Part shown: in pieces, positions 9,551 to 18,054 of the stretch
How the letters are laid out: the number at the start of each line of letters is the position of its first letter
Position numbering within the stretch: the first letter of the stretch is position 1
DNA from: Bacteroidota bacterium
Lineage (GTDB): Bacteria; Bacteroidota; Bacteroidia; Chitinophagales; Chitinophagaceae
DNA: 64,000 nt
Assembly (NCBI GenBank): GCA_020161435.1
Contig: JAIUNV010000002.1
Location: 248,001 to 312,000, forward strand
Reading direction: 5' to 3'
The notes under the pieces: generated by a model
The model's database searches: none
The model's input: only the letters and a program-made list of their open reading frames with translations
What the model was told of the DNA's origin: nothing
Translations under genes and position numbers: made by a program

Positions 9551-10831
9551 ATGACAACGATTCCACAACTATACGAAGCATTTTTGCAGTGCAGCGGCGT
9601 TACAACCGATACCCGCAGTATTCAACCCGGCCAATTGTTTATAGCACTAAAAGGACCCAATTTTAATGGCAATTCTTTTGCAACGAAAGCATTGGAAGCT
9701 GGTGCTAGGTATGTTTTAATTGATGAACCTGAATATCAAATCAACGAACAAACCCTCTTGGTGCCCAATGCACTGGATGCTTTGCAACAGCTGGGATTGC
9801 ACCATCGCAGACAATTACATATTCCTGTACTGGCAATAACCGGCAGCAACGGCAAAACCACTACTAAAGAATTAGTTCATGCTGTGCTGGCTACTCAGTT
9901 CAAAACCTACACCACCAAAGGAAATCTGAACAACCATATTGGTGTGCCCCTCACCCTGCTATGCATACAAGCCGATGCAGAAATGGCAGTAATTGAAATG
10001 GGCGCCAACCATCAAAAAGAAATAGCCGCTTACTGTAGTTATACCGAACCCACTCACGGACTCATCACCAATTGCGGCAAAGCACACCTGGAAGGTTTTG
10101 GCGGTATAGAAGGCGTAAGAAAAGGCAAAGGCGAACTCTTTGATTGGCTGCGCAATCACAACGGGGTGGCATTCATTTGCGACGACTTCGATTATTTCCA
10201 TACTATGAGTGCCGGCCTGCAAGAAATACATTGGTACGGTACAAATAATGGCGAAGTGGTTGGTAAAGTGCTGGCCAGTGAACCATTTTTGCAAGTGGCC
10301 ATAGAAAAGGGGGTGAATACTTCCGTCATAAATACACAGTTGGTGGGGAGCTACAACGTGTACAATGTATTGGTTGCAGCTACTGTGGGCAAATACTTTG
10401 GCATAAGCGATGCAAACATTGTGCATGCTATTGAAGCATACACACCCACCAACAGCAGAAGCCAACTCATAGAAAAAAATGGCAATAAAATTATACTCGA
10501 CGCCTACAATGCCAACCCCACCAGCATGGTTGCAGCCATTGAGAATTTTGCTAAACTGCAAGCAGAAAATAAAATGCTGTTTTTGGGCGGCATGATGGAA
10601 CTGGGTGAAGAAAGTGAACAAGAGCATACTCAATTAATTGCACTGATTCAACAGCACCAATGGAAAGACGTGATATTGGTAGGTGGTGACTTTGCCACGC
10701 TGCCTCACCCCTTTCGTTTTTTCACCAACTCCAGCGAAGCAGCCAACTGGTGGAATGCACAGCAAAGCGCTGGCAACTACTTGTTGGTAAAAGGAAGTCG
10801 GAGCATGCAAATGGAAAAGATAGTTGGGTAG
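9551..10831 (+). CDS. murF: UDP-N-acetylmuramoyl-tripeptide--D-alanyl-D-alanine ligase
   Basis: 426 residues from ATG 9551. The N-terminal Mur ligase domain has CSGVTTDTRSIQPGQLFIAL; the central ATP-binding domain has the P-loop ITGSNGKTTTKE near residue 97, then NLNNHIGVPLTLL and EMGANHQKEI; and the C-terminal domain has DAYNANPTSM. It adds D-Ala-D-Ala to the UDP-MurNAc tripeptide in the cytoplasm, the last cytosolic step of the peptidoglycan precursor. It follows gldJ after a terminator, so it probably has its own promoter; TACCTAATTTG at about 9520 is only an imperfect -7 box. Confidence 0.97.
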   Translation: MTTIPQLYEAFLQCSGVTTDTRSIQPGQLFIALKGPNFNGNSFATKALEAGARYVLIDEPEYQINEQTLLVPNALDALQQLGLHHRRQLHIPVLAITGSNGKTTTKELVHAVLATQFKTYTTKGNLNNHIGVPLTLLCIQADAEMAVIEMGANHQKEIAAYCSYTEPTHGLITNCGKAHLEGFGGIEGVRKGKGELFDWLRNHNGVAFICDDFDYFHTMSAGLQEIHWYGTNNGEVVGKVLASEPFLQVAIEKGVNTSVINTQLVGSYNVYNVLVAATVGKYFGISDANIVHAIEAYTPTNSRSQLIEKNGNKIILDAYNANPTSMVAAIENFAKLQAENKMLFLGGMMELGEESEQEHTQLIALIQQHQWKDVILVGGDFATLPHPFRFFTNSSEAANWWNAQQSAGNYLLVKGSRSMQMEKIVG

Positions 10832-10909
10832 CCAACGAACGCAGTGATGAAAATTACAGAGGACCGGACACAGTTCGATACTTTTGTAACCTTTTAGGAA
10901 AATGTGAAA

Positions 10910-11374
10910 ATGAAACTCATGGAAAGCAAACGGAAACCATCTTACCTGCCGAGTGTATTGCAATGCAAATGTGCCCGCTGCCGCGAAGGCAACATGTTTG
11001 AGCACGGCTTACAACCACTCCCATCTGCCAAAAACATGCAAATGCCTACTCATTGCAAAATATGTGGCCAGCCTATGGAAATTGAAGTGGGTTTTTACTA
11101 CGGCACTGGTTACGTAAGCTATGCCTTAACTGTAGCCATAAGTGTGGCTGTTTTTGTAGCTTATTGGGTGCTCATTGGCATTTCCATCAAAGACAATAGT
11201 TTGTTTTATTACCTCGGTATTAATGCCTTGGTTTTGCTGGTATCCATGCCTTACACCATGCGACTGAGCCGCTCTATCTGGCTCTCTTTTTTTGTAAAAT
11301 ACGATGCCGACTGGAGGCACAAAGCACCCAAAAAAGTGGAACGCATTGTAGAAGGACAAATGGGCAACTGGTAA
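10910..11374 (+). CDS. DUF983 family membrane protein with zinc-ribbon-like head
   Basis: 154 residues if started at ATG 10910; a GTG two codons upstream and an ATG at 10919 are alternatives, and AGGAAA lies about 10 bp before 10910. The first 50 residues contain four cysteines in two pairs (CKCARCREGNMF and CKICGQPM), a likely metal-binding knuckle, followed by YYGTGYVSYA and two membrane segments. This arrangement is the DUF983 family, of unknown function and common in Bacteroidota and Alphaproteobacteria. It follows murF by about 80 bp on the same strand. Confidence 0.85.
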   Translation: MKLMESKRKPSYLPSVLQCKCARCREGNMFEHGLQPLPSAKNMQMPTHCKICGQPMEIEVGFYYGTGYVSYALTVAISVAVFVAYWVLIGISIKDNSLFYYLGINALVLLVSMPYTMRLSRSIWLSFFVKYDADWRHKAPKKVERIVEGQMGNW

Positions 11375-11464
11375 CGGTTGCTTTTTTTGTGGTAGCCGTT
11401 GCCTTGTTCACAATATTCACCAACGGTGATTTCTCCTTTGCCAACCTCCTTACATTTGCCTCCT

Positions 11465-13801
11465 ATGCTACACGATTTGCGCAAAGAACAGGCACTGGAA
11501 TACCATGCCAAAGGACGGCCGGGAAAAATTGAAGTTGTTCCTACCAAAGAAGCCAAAACGCAACGCGACCTCAGCCTTGCTTACAGCCCTGGTGTGGCCG
11601 AGCCATGTAAAGAAATCAAGTCTGATGTCAGCAATGTGTACAAATACACTGCCAAAGGAAATTTGGTGGGTGTAATCAGTAATGGCACTGCTGTTCTCGG
11701 TTTAGGAAATATTGGCCCTGAAGCCAGTAAACCCGTGATGGAAGGAAAAGGCGTTCTCTTCAAAATTTTTGCCGACATCGATGTATTTGACATTGAGGTA
11801 AACGAGCTCGATCCTGATAAGTTTTGCGATATCGTTAAATCTTTAGAACCAACCTTTGGTGGCATCAATCTCGAAGACATCAAAGCTCCCGAATGTTTTT
11901 ACATAGAAAAAAGACTGCGGGAAGAAATGAAAATTCCGGTGATGCATGATGATCAGCATGGCACGGCCATCATCAGCAGTGCCGCCTTACTGAACGCACT
12001 GGAAATACAACGCAAAAAAATTGAAAAGGTAAAGTTTGTGGTGAATGGTGCGGGTGCCGCTGCCATTGCCTGTATCAAACTATACATTGCATTGGGTGCC
12101 CGTTTCGAAAATTTTGTGGTGTTCGACATCAACGGTGTACTGCACAAAGGCCGTACCGATTTGGATACTTTCAAACAACAGTTGGCTGTAGATGCATCCA
12201 AAGCACAATGGACATTGAAAGATGCCATGAAAGATGCTGATATGTTTTTGGGATTGAGTGTGGGCAACGTGCTCAATGCCGACATGATAAAAAGCATGGC
12301 CAAAAATCCGGTGGTATTTGCCTGTGCCAATCCCGATCCGGAAATTATGTACGATGCAGCACACGATGCCCGAAAAGACATCATCGTAGCAACAGGCAGA
12401 AGTGATACCCCCAATCAGGTAAATAACGTGCTTGGATTTCCCTACATCTTCCGTGGTGCATTGGATGTAAGGGCTACCACCATCAACGAAGAAATGAAAC
12501 TGGCGGCCGTTCGTGCCCTGGCAGAGCTGGCCAAAACACCAGTACCTGATATTGTGAACCTTGCCTACAATGAAAAATCCATTTCATTCGGGCCCAACTA
12601 CATCATTCCAAAACCGTTAGACCCACGTTTGCTGGCGGCAGTAGCGCCTGCTGTAGCCAAAGCAGCCATGGACAGCGGTGTAGCACAGCAGCCCATTGCC
12701 AACTGGGACAACTACGAAATTGAACTCAACCGCAGGCTTGGTTTGGATAACCAACTCTTCCGGGTTATTAGTTCGAAAGCTCGTCGCGACCCACGCAATG
12801 TAATTTTTGCAGAAGCCGACAACATCAAAGTATTGAAGGCCGCAGAAATTTGTCTGGAAGAAGGTATCTGCTTCCCCATTCTTATGGGTGAAGAAAAAAA
12901 GATCCGCAGGCTGGCAGAAGAAAACGGACTCACCCTCGATGGAATGACCATCATCGACCCCAAAGAAGAACAATGCGAAGACAAACGACAGGAATATGGC
13001 GAACAGTTTTTTGGCATGCGTGGCCGCAAAGGTTTCAACCGCTACGAAGCCATCAAAGCCATGAAAGACCGCATGCACTTTGGTTGCATGATGCTGCGCA
13101 ATGGTGAAGCCGACGCATTGATTGCCGGCCCCAGCCGCGACTATTCAGGTTTGATTCGTCCTGCACTGCAAATAATTGGTACAGAACCCGGCGTAAAAAA
13201 GATTGCCGGTATGTACATTTTGCTCACCAAAAAAGGACCGCTCTTTTTGGCCGATGCCACGGTGAATTTTCACCCTACTGCAGAAGAAATTGCTGACATC
13301 ACTCAGATGGTAAGCAAAGAAGTCCGCAGCTTCAATATTCAGCCACGCATTGCATTGCTCTCCTACTCCAACTTTGGCAGCAGCAATACACCCGAAGCAA
13401 AAATGATGGCAGAGGCCAGAAACATTTTGAAGGAACGGGATCCTAAAATGATTGTGGATGGTGAAATGCAAGGCATTCTCGCATTCAACAATGATATCCT
13501 GAAAGAAAATTATCCATTCAGCGAGTTGGTGGGTCAGGATGTAAACACATTGATTTTCCCCAACTTGTCTGCCGGCAATATTGCCTACAACCTGCTCCGC
13601 GAAGCTGGCAATGCCGATGCTATTGGCCCCGTATTGCTGGGTATGAAAAAACCAGTGCATGTATTGCAACTCGGCAGTACAGTACGCAGCATTGTAAACA
13701 TGACGCTGATTGCAGTGATAGATGCCCAAATGAAATGCTATGCACACGACACCGGCAAAGAACCTGCCAAAAAGAAATGGTGGCAACGCGGCAAGCAGTA
13801 A
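11465..13801 (+). CDS. maeB: NADP-dependent malic enzyme with phosphotransacetylase-like C-terminal domain
   Basis: 778 residues from ATG 11465 ([14 protein letters not shown]); an upstream in-frame TTG extension encodes no conserved sequence. The malic domain shows [21 protein letters not shown] and GAGAAAIAC, then an NAD(P)-binding domain with [11 protein letters not shown]. From about residue 430 the chain continues as a phosphate acetyl/butyryl transferase-like domain ([14 protein letters not shown]). This MaeB architecture decarboxylates malate to pyruvate with NADPH formation; the PTA domain is normally regulatory, binding acetyl-CoA, rather than catalytic. The length matches E. coli MaeB. 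Confidence 0.97.
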   Translation: MLHDLRKEQALEYHAKGRPGKIEVVPTKEAKTQRDLSLAYSPGVAEPCKEIKSDVSNVYKYTAKGNLVGVISNGTAVLGLGNIGPEASKPVMEGKGVLFKIFADIDVFDIEVNELDPDKFCDIVKSLEPTFGGINLEDIKAPECFYIEKRLREEMKIPVMHDDQHGTAIISSAALLNALEIQRKKIEKVKFVVNGAGAAAIACIKLYIALGARFENFVVFDINGVLHKGRTDLDTFKQQLAVDASKAQWTLKDAMKDADMFLGLSVGNVLNADMIKSMAKNPVVFACANPDPEIMYDAAHDARKDIIVATGRSDTPNQVNNVLGFPYIFRGALDVRATTINEEMKLAAVRALAELAKTPVPDIVNLAYNEKSISFGPNYIIPKPLDPRLLAAVAPAVAKAAMDSGVAQQPIANWDNYEIELNRRLGLDNQLFRVISSKARRDPRNVIFAEADNIKVLKAAEICLEEGICFPILMGEEKKIRRLAEENGLTLDGMTIIDPKEEQCEDKRQEYGEQFFGMRGRKGFNRYEAIKAMKDRMHFGCMMLRNGEADALIAGPSRDYSGLIRPALQIIGTEPGVKKIAGMYILLTKKGPLFLADATVNFHPTAEEIADITQMVSKEVRSFNIQPRIALLSYSNFGSSNTPEAKMMAEARNILKERDPKMIVDGEMQGILAFNNDILKENYPFSELVGQDVNTLIFPNLSAGNIAYNLLREAGNADAIGPVLLGMKKPVHVLQLGSTVRSIVNMTLIAVIDAQMKCYAHDTGKEPAKKKWWQRGKQ

Positions 13802-13854
13802 CATCATTCCTTTTTACGCAACACACACTCATTGCAACGCATTAATTTCAACTC

Positions 13855-14598
13855 ATGCCGTTATTCGAACACTTAGGAAGCTACATCATCACCATGAAGG
13901 GCATGTTTGCCCGTCCGGAAAATGAAAAAATGTACTGGAAAGAATTCATGCACCAGTGCGTAGAGATCGGCATTGGCTCATTGCCCATTGTCCTCATCAT
14001 TTCTATGTTTTTGGGCATGGTAATGACCGTGCAAACAGCCTACCAACTGGTGGCCAATTTTATACCACTCAGTACCATTGCGGTAGTAGTGCGGGATAGC
14101 ATGTTGCTCGAACTATCACCCACGGTTATTTGTGTAGTATTGGCTGGCGTAGTTGGCAGTAAAATTGCTTCCGAACTGGGAAACATGCGCATCAGCGAAC
14201 AAATAGATGCACTGGAAATCATGGGCATCAACACTAAAACCTATTTGATTTTACCCAAGGTGCTGGCATCACTCATTGTGGTACCCATGCTCATCACTTT
14301 ATCCATTGTTATTTCGTTGTGGGGCGGTCGCTTTGTGGGTGAAGCTGCAGGCATCATCAACTCCACCATTTTTGATGAAGGCCTGCTCCGCGACTTCAAT
14401 CCGTTTAACGTGACAGTAGCCATGGTGAAAGCGGTTACGTTTGCCTTGCTCATCAGCAGCATCTCGGCCTATTTTGGATACAATGTAAAAGGCGGTGCTT
14501 TGGAAATTGGCCGCAGCTCTACCCTTGCCGTGGTGGTAAGCTGCATCCTCATTTTGCTGGCCGATTATGTCATCACACTTATTCTGCTCAATCCATGA
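13855..14598 (+). CDS. mlaE: MlaE-family ABC transporter permease
   Basis: 247 residues from ATG 13855. Five to six hydrophobic segments and the conserved ELGNMRISEQIDALEIMGI motif in the coupling region define the MlaE/TTG2B permease family. These inner-membrane permeases work with an MlaF ATPase and an MCE-domain MlaD to move phospholipids between inner and outer membrane and keep outer-membrane asymmetry. The stop overlaps the start of the ATPase gene by 4 bp (ATGA), so the two are translationally coupled. Confidence 0.94.
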   Translation: MPLFEHLGSYIITMKGMFARPENEKMYWKEFMHQCVEIGIGSLPIVLIISMFLGMVMTVQTAYQLVANFIPLSTIAVVVRDSMLLELSPTVICVVLAGVVGSKIASELGNMRISEQIDALEIMGINTKTYLILPKVLASLIVVPMLITLSIVISLWGGRFVGEAAGIINSTIFDEGLLRDFNPFNVTVAMVKAVTFALLISSISAYFGYNVKGGALEIGRSSTLAVVVSCILILLADYVITLILLNP

Positions 14599-15398
14599 TC
14601 AAGCTTCAAAATATCAAAAAATCTTTCGGCGAAAGAACGGTGTTGCATGATATCAGTGCTGAGTTTTTGCCCGGCAAATGCAACCTCATCATTGGCACCA
14701 GTGGCAGCGGTAAAACGGTGCTGATGAAATTGCTGGTGGGTTTGTTTACTCCCGACAGCGGACAGATTTTATACCACGGCGATGACATGGTGCAAATGAG
14801 CCGGGAAGAACGCAAAGAACTGCGCCAGCAAATTGGCATGCTGTTTCAGGGTTCAGCATTGTTCGACAGCATGACCGTGGAGCAAAACGTAATGTTTCCC
14901 CTCGACATGTTTACCAAAGACAGCTACGCTACCAAACTGAAGCGGGTAAATGAAGTGCTCGACCGGGTTAATCTGAAAGACACCAACAAAAAATATCCGG
15001 CAGAAATAAGCGGCGGTATGAAAAAGCGGGTGGGCATTGCCCGTGCCATTGTGCTCAATCCGCAATACCTGTTTTGCGATGAGCCCAACAGCGGCCTCGA
15101 TCCGCAAACAAGCATGGTGATTGATAAACTCATCAAAGACCTGACTGTGGAATTCAATACCACCACCATCATCAACACGCATGACATGAACAGTGTGATG
15201 GAAATCGGTGATAATATTTTGTACATGTACCAAGGCTACAAGCAATGGACGGGCACCAAGGAAGACATCATTTTCAGCACCGATGAAAAACTCAACAGCT
15301 TCATTTTTGCCAGCGAGTTTTTGCAGGATGCCAAAAACATGCGGATGCTCGAAATGACGGGTAAATATCCGGGGCAAACACCACCCACAAATGCATGA
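14595..15398 (+). CDS. mlaF: MlaF-type ABC transporter ATP-binding protein
   Basis: 267 residues from ATG 14595, overlapping mlaE by 4 bp. Walker A is GTSGSGKT near residue 35, the signature is ISGGMKKRVGIARAI, Walker B is YLFCDEPNSGLDP, and the H-loop is in INTHDMNS. It drives the MlaE permease. No MCE/MlaD gene follows, although one is usual in this family; instead a 15-bp gap leads into an A+T-rich unknown gene. Confidence 0.95.
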   Translation: MIKLQNIKKSFGERTVLHDISAEFLPGKCNLIIGTSGSGKTVLMKLLVGLFTPDSGQILYHGDDMVQMSREERKELRQQIGMLFQGSALFDSMTVEQNVMFPLDMFTKDSYATKLKRVNEVLDRVNLKDTNKKYPAEISGGMKKRVGIARAIVLNPQYLFCDEPNSGLDPQTSMVIDKLIKDLTVEFNTTTIINTHDMNSVMEIGDNILYMYQGYKQWTGTKEDIIFSTDEKLNSFIFASEFLQDAKNMRMLEMTGKYPGQTPPTNA

Positions 15399-15413
15399 GG
15401 TAGCGGTTATTTT

Positions 15414-15959
15414 ATGAAATACCTAAGTACTCCAATTTTATTTCTTTTAACTGCATTTGCTTCTTTTGGACAAAACAAAGTGAAGATAAATGAGATGAAT
15501 TATTTCATGAACACTATAATTGACTTTTTCAAAGCTGACAGATATTTATTACCCGACTCAAACAATATATTTCTTTCATCTAATGTACCAAGATATTTTA
15601 GAGATTACATATTGACAACAGACACATTAAAAGACATAAACAATAAAAAAACTTCTGATTATTTTATTCTAACTAATGAAGAAAAAAATCAAATTCTTGT
15701 TGACACTATGAAATGGACAAAACTTTCTCAAAAAACGTTTCAACTTGACAAAATAAAATTAGTTAGCAAAGACACCGTAAAGAATAGATATGATCCATCC
15801 TATCTTATTTACAAACCAATTTTCTTGAGAGACAATACAGTTTGTTTATTTTATTATGACTTCATTTGTAGTTTATGTGGACACGGAACATTTTGGCTTT
15901 ATAAAAAGACAAAAAAAAGTTGGGAACCTTGGATTGAAATTGGTGGCTGGACAAATTAA
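15414..15959 (+). CDS. Unknown secreted protein, A+T-rich
   Basis: 181 residues from ATG 15414. A signal peptide (MKYLSTPILFLLTAFASFGQ) suggests export. The rest is rich in Lys, Asn, Asp and Tyr. The C-terminus has FYYDFICSLCGHGTFWLYKK, with a CxxC-like pair, and ends in two Trp-rich turns. I do not recognise the family. Codon use is clearly more A+T-rich than in the flanking mlaF and DUF4198 genes, which points to acquisition by transfer. It is followed by an unusual inverted-repeat-rich stretch (15967-16140). Confidence 0.75.
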   Translation: MKYLSTPILFLLTAFASFGQNKVKINEMNYFMNTIIDFFKADRYLLPDSNNIFLSSNVPRYFRDYILTTDTLKDINNKKTSDYFILTNEEKNQILVDTMKWTKLSQKTFQLDKIKLVSKDTVKNRYDPSYLIYKPIFLRDNTVCLFYYDFICSLCGHGTFWLYKKTKKSWEPWIEIGGWTN

Positions 15960-15966
15960 AACAACC

Positions 15967-16088
15967 GCTAACAAAAGGTTTTACGTCAGCAGGGCTGACG
16001 GGTCAAGCCTCTCAACTTTTGTTTTTTCAATTTAGCTTTTGTACTTGGCTTGACCGAACGCTACTCGTCAGTAGATTTTGTTTGTAAC
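15967..16088. repeat. Long imperfect inverted repeat behind the A+T-rich orphan gene
   Basis: Arms GGTCAAGCC (16001-16009) and GGCTTGACC (16047-16055) pair perfectly around a T-rich 37-nt centre. Partial pairing extends outwards: GCTAACAAAAGG with TTTTGTTTGTAAC, and GTCAG with CTGAC. The left arm also folds alone (CGTCAGCAGGGCTGACG). The whole forms a cruciform-capable unit of about 120 bp. Confidence 0.5.
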
Positions 16089-16117
16089 TATTTATCTTTA
16101 TTCAACAACAGTTCCAA

Positions 16118-16140
16118 GCAGGACATTATAAATGTCCTGC
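16118..16140. repeat. Hairpin 24 bp before the DUF4198 start codon
   Basis: Ten-base arms GCAGGACATT and AATGTCCTGC with loop ATA. The hairpin ends 23 bp before ATG 16164, so it would sit in the mRNA leader of the DUF4198 gene; there is no T-run. It is either a leader regulatory hairpin or part of the repeat-rich insertion. Confidence 0.55.
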
Positions 16141-16163
16141 CAACGTAAAGCCTTTGACGTGGT

Positions 16164-16955
16164 ATGAAAAAAATCCTGCTATCGGTATTTGCATTTGTGT
16201 TGTTCAGTACAGTCGGCTTTGCCCATGAGTTTTGGCTCGATCCCGTTTCATTCTTTTCCAAAAATGCCTGCGTTCGCTTTCGGGTGGGCGAACATTTCAG
16301 TGGCGACAACTGGAGCGGCAACTTTGAAAAAGTACGGCTGCTGGAAGTGCTCAACCATACAGACCGCAGCACCAGCAATGCACAGCAAATGCTGCCCAAC
16401 CCAGGCGATTCACTGCAATTCAGCCTGCCATTTACCGGCACACAACTACTGGTGTACAACGGCAGCAACAGCTACATAGAACTACCCGCTAGTGAGTTCA
16501 ATGCCTACTTGCAGGAAGATGGTTTGACCGACATTGCGGCATGGCGTAAAGCCAACGGACAAGACACAGCCCGCAGCCGCGAATACTACCAACGCAGTGT
16601 AAAAACCTTGTTGCAAAATGGCACACAGCTTACGCCCTGCAACTATCCTACCGAATTGCCGTTGGACATTGTGCCGCTGCAACATCCGTACAGCCTCACC
16701 AAAGCGGGCAGCATCAGCTTTCAGGTATATTTTCAACAGCGGCTGCTCAAGCAGGCCCTCATTCGCACCTGGCACATCAGCAGCAGCGGTAAGCTCACTG
16801 CCGGCAGTATTGCCATGACCGATGGCAGCTTTACACTGCCGGTAACGCCCGATGGAAAATGGATGGTAAGCCTCGTAAAAATGGTACCCAACAAGGCCGA
16901 TGACAAAGCCGACTGGCAAAGCTATTGGGGTTCATTCACCTGGGGTTATTATTAA
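16164..16955 (+). CDS. DUF4198 domain-containing exported protein
   Basis: 263 residues from ATG 16164, with a signal peptide (MKKILLSVFAFVLFSTVGFA) directly followed by HEFWLDP, the conserved start of mature DUF4198 proteins. The C-terminal half (VYFQQRLLKQALIRTW, then LPVTPDGKWMVSLVKM and a Trp-rich end) resembles the Ig-like end of the family. Members are periplasmic or surface proteins, often linked to metal (nickel/cobalt) uptake or occurring next to TonB receptors. No such neighbour is present here, so the role stays open. Confidence 0.85.
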   Translation: MKKILLSVFAFVLFSTVGFAHEFWLDPVSFFSKNACVRFRVGEHFSGDNWSGNFEKVRLLEVLNHTDRSTSNAQQMLPNPGDSLQFSLPFTGTQLLVYNGSNSYIELPASEFNAYLQEDGLTDIAAWRKANGQDTARSREYYQRSVKTLLQNGTQLTPCNYPTELPLDIVPLQHPYSLTKAGSISFQVYFQQRLLKQALIRTWHISSSGKLTAGSIAMTDGSFTLPVTPDGKWMVSLVKMVPNKADDKADWQSYWGSFTWGYY

Positions 16956-17001
16956 CCCCTTTTTTGGGGATAATGCCTCGCCAAGTGTGGCGGTCAACCC
17001 C

Positions 17002-17009
17002 TACTTTTG
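17002..17009 (+). promoter_or_regulatory. Candidate -7 box for sucD
   Basis: TACTTTTG matches the Bacteroidota -7 consensus TAnnTTTG and lies 35 bp before the sucD ATG. No clear TTG -33 element stands at the usual distance, so this is a weak call. Confidence 0.4.
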
Positions 17010-17044
17010 CGTCACTTTTTACGTCCACAGTATAAACTTTTGCC

Positions 17045-17917
17045 ATGAGTGTTTTAGTAAACAAAGACTCCAAAATAATTGTACAGGGTTTCACCGGTAC
17101 AGAAGGAACGTTTCATGCTACGCAGATGATTGAATATGGCACCAACGTGGTTGGTGGTGTTACGCCAGGCAAAGGTGGCAGCACCCACCTCGACCGTCCG
17201 GTGTTCAACACCGTGGCCGACGCTGTGAAATCAACCGGTGCCAATGTGAGCATCATTTTTGTACCACCCGCATTTGCTGCCGACGCAGTAATGGAAGCTG
17301 CCGACGCTGGTATTGCTTTGGTGGTATGTATTACCGAAGGCATTCCAGTGCAAGACATGGTAAAAGTGAAGAACTACCTGCAGGGCAAAAACACCCGTTT
17401 GGTAGGCCCTAACTGCCCCGGTGTAATTACGGCCGGCGAGTGTAAAGTAGGCATCATGCCGGGCTTCATTTTCAAAACCGGCAATATTGGTATTGTAAGC
17501 AAGAGCGGTACCCTCACTTACGAAGCGGCCGATCAGGTAGCTAAAGCTGGTTTGGGTATTACCACGGCCATTGGTATTGGTGGCGACCCCATTATTGGCA
17601 CTACTACCAAAGAAGCGGTTGAACTGCTGATGAACGACCCCGCTACCGAAGGCATTGTAATGATTGGTGAAATTGGTGGTGGCATGGAAGCCGAAGCGGC
17701 CCGTTGGATTAAAGAATTTGGCACCAAACCTGTGGTAGGTTTTATTGCCGGCCAAACAGCGCCTCCCGGCCGCCGCATGGGCCACGCCGGTGCTATTGTA
17801 GGTGGTGCCGACGATACTGCTGCTGCCAAAATGAAAATCATGGCAGAATGCGGTATCCACGTAGTAGCCAGCCCCGCCGACATTGGCAAAACCATGGCTG
17901 CTGCCCTGAAAAAATAA
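17045..17917 (+). CDS. sucD: Succinate--CoA ligase (ADP-forming) subunit alpha
   Basis: 290 residues from ATG 17045. The CoA-binding Rossmann domain has [19 protein letters not shown] and [12 protein letters not shown]; the ligase domain has GPNCPGVI and, around the phosphorylated active-site His, [13 protein letters not shown]. The length fits SucD exactly. It interconverts succinyl-CoA and succinate with nucleotide phosphorylation in the TCA cycle, together with a beta subunit (sucC) that is not in this window. A terminator follows. Confidence 0.98.
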   Translation: MSVLVNKDSKIIVQGFTGTEGTFHATQMIEYGTNVVGGVTPGKGGSTHLDRPVFNTVADAVKSTGANVSIIFVPPAFAADAVMEAADAGIALVVCITEGIPVQDMVKVKNYLQGKNTRLVGPNCPGVITAGECKVGIMPGFIFKTGNIGIVSKSGTLTYEAADQVAKAGLGITTAIGIGGDPIIGTTTKEAVELLMNDPATEGIVMIGEIGGGMEAEAARWIKEFGTKPVVGFIAGQTAPPGRRMGHAGAIVGGADDTAAAKMKIMAECGIHVVASPADIGKTMAAALKK

Positions 17918-17946
17918 GCCAGCTATTCAACGCTAAATATTTTGTT

Positions 17947-17972
17947 AAGCCGACCTTGTGTCGGCTTTTTTT
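17947..17972 (+). terminator. Rho-independent terminator after sucD
   Basis: Stem AAGCCGAC/GTCGGCTT with loop CTTGT, followed by a T-run, 30 bp after the sucD stop. Confidence 0.88.
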
Positions 17973-18054
17973 ATGTGCATGGTTATGCAAAAATGCCGTT
18001 CCTTACATCCCGTTTACCGATAGCGAAAAGAGACCTTTACATAAACACCGATAC

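Noticed and set aside
9959..10633. A 224-codon minus-strand frame inside murF.
   Set aside because: Antisense shadow of a well-supported MurF coding region.
15967..16088. Integron attC site.
   Set aside because: The outer ends do not match the R''/R' consensus (RYYYAAC and GTTRRRY) convincingly; kept only as an unexplained inverted repeat.
17848..18054. N-terminal extension of the alpha-2-macroglobulin-like protein into sucD.
   Set aside because: It would overlap the sucD end and cross its terminator; the signal peptide starts at 18055.
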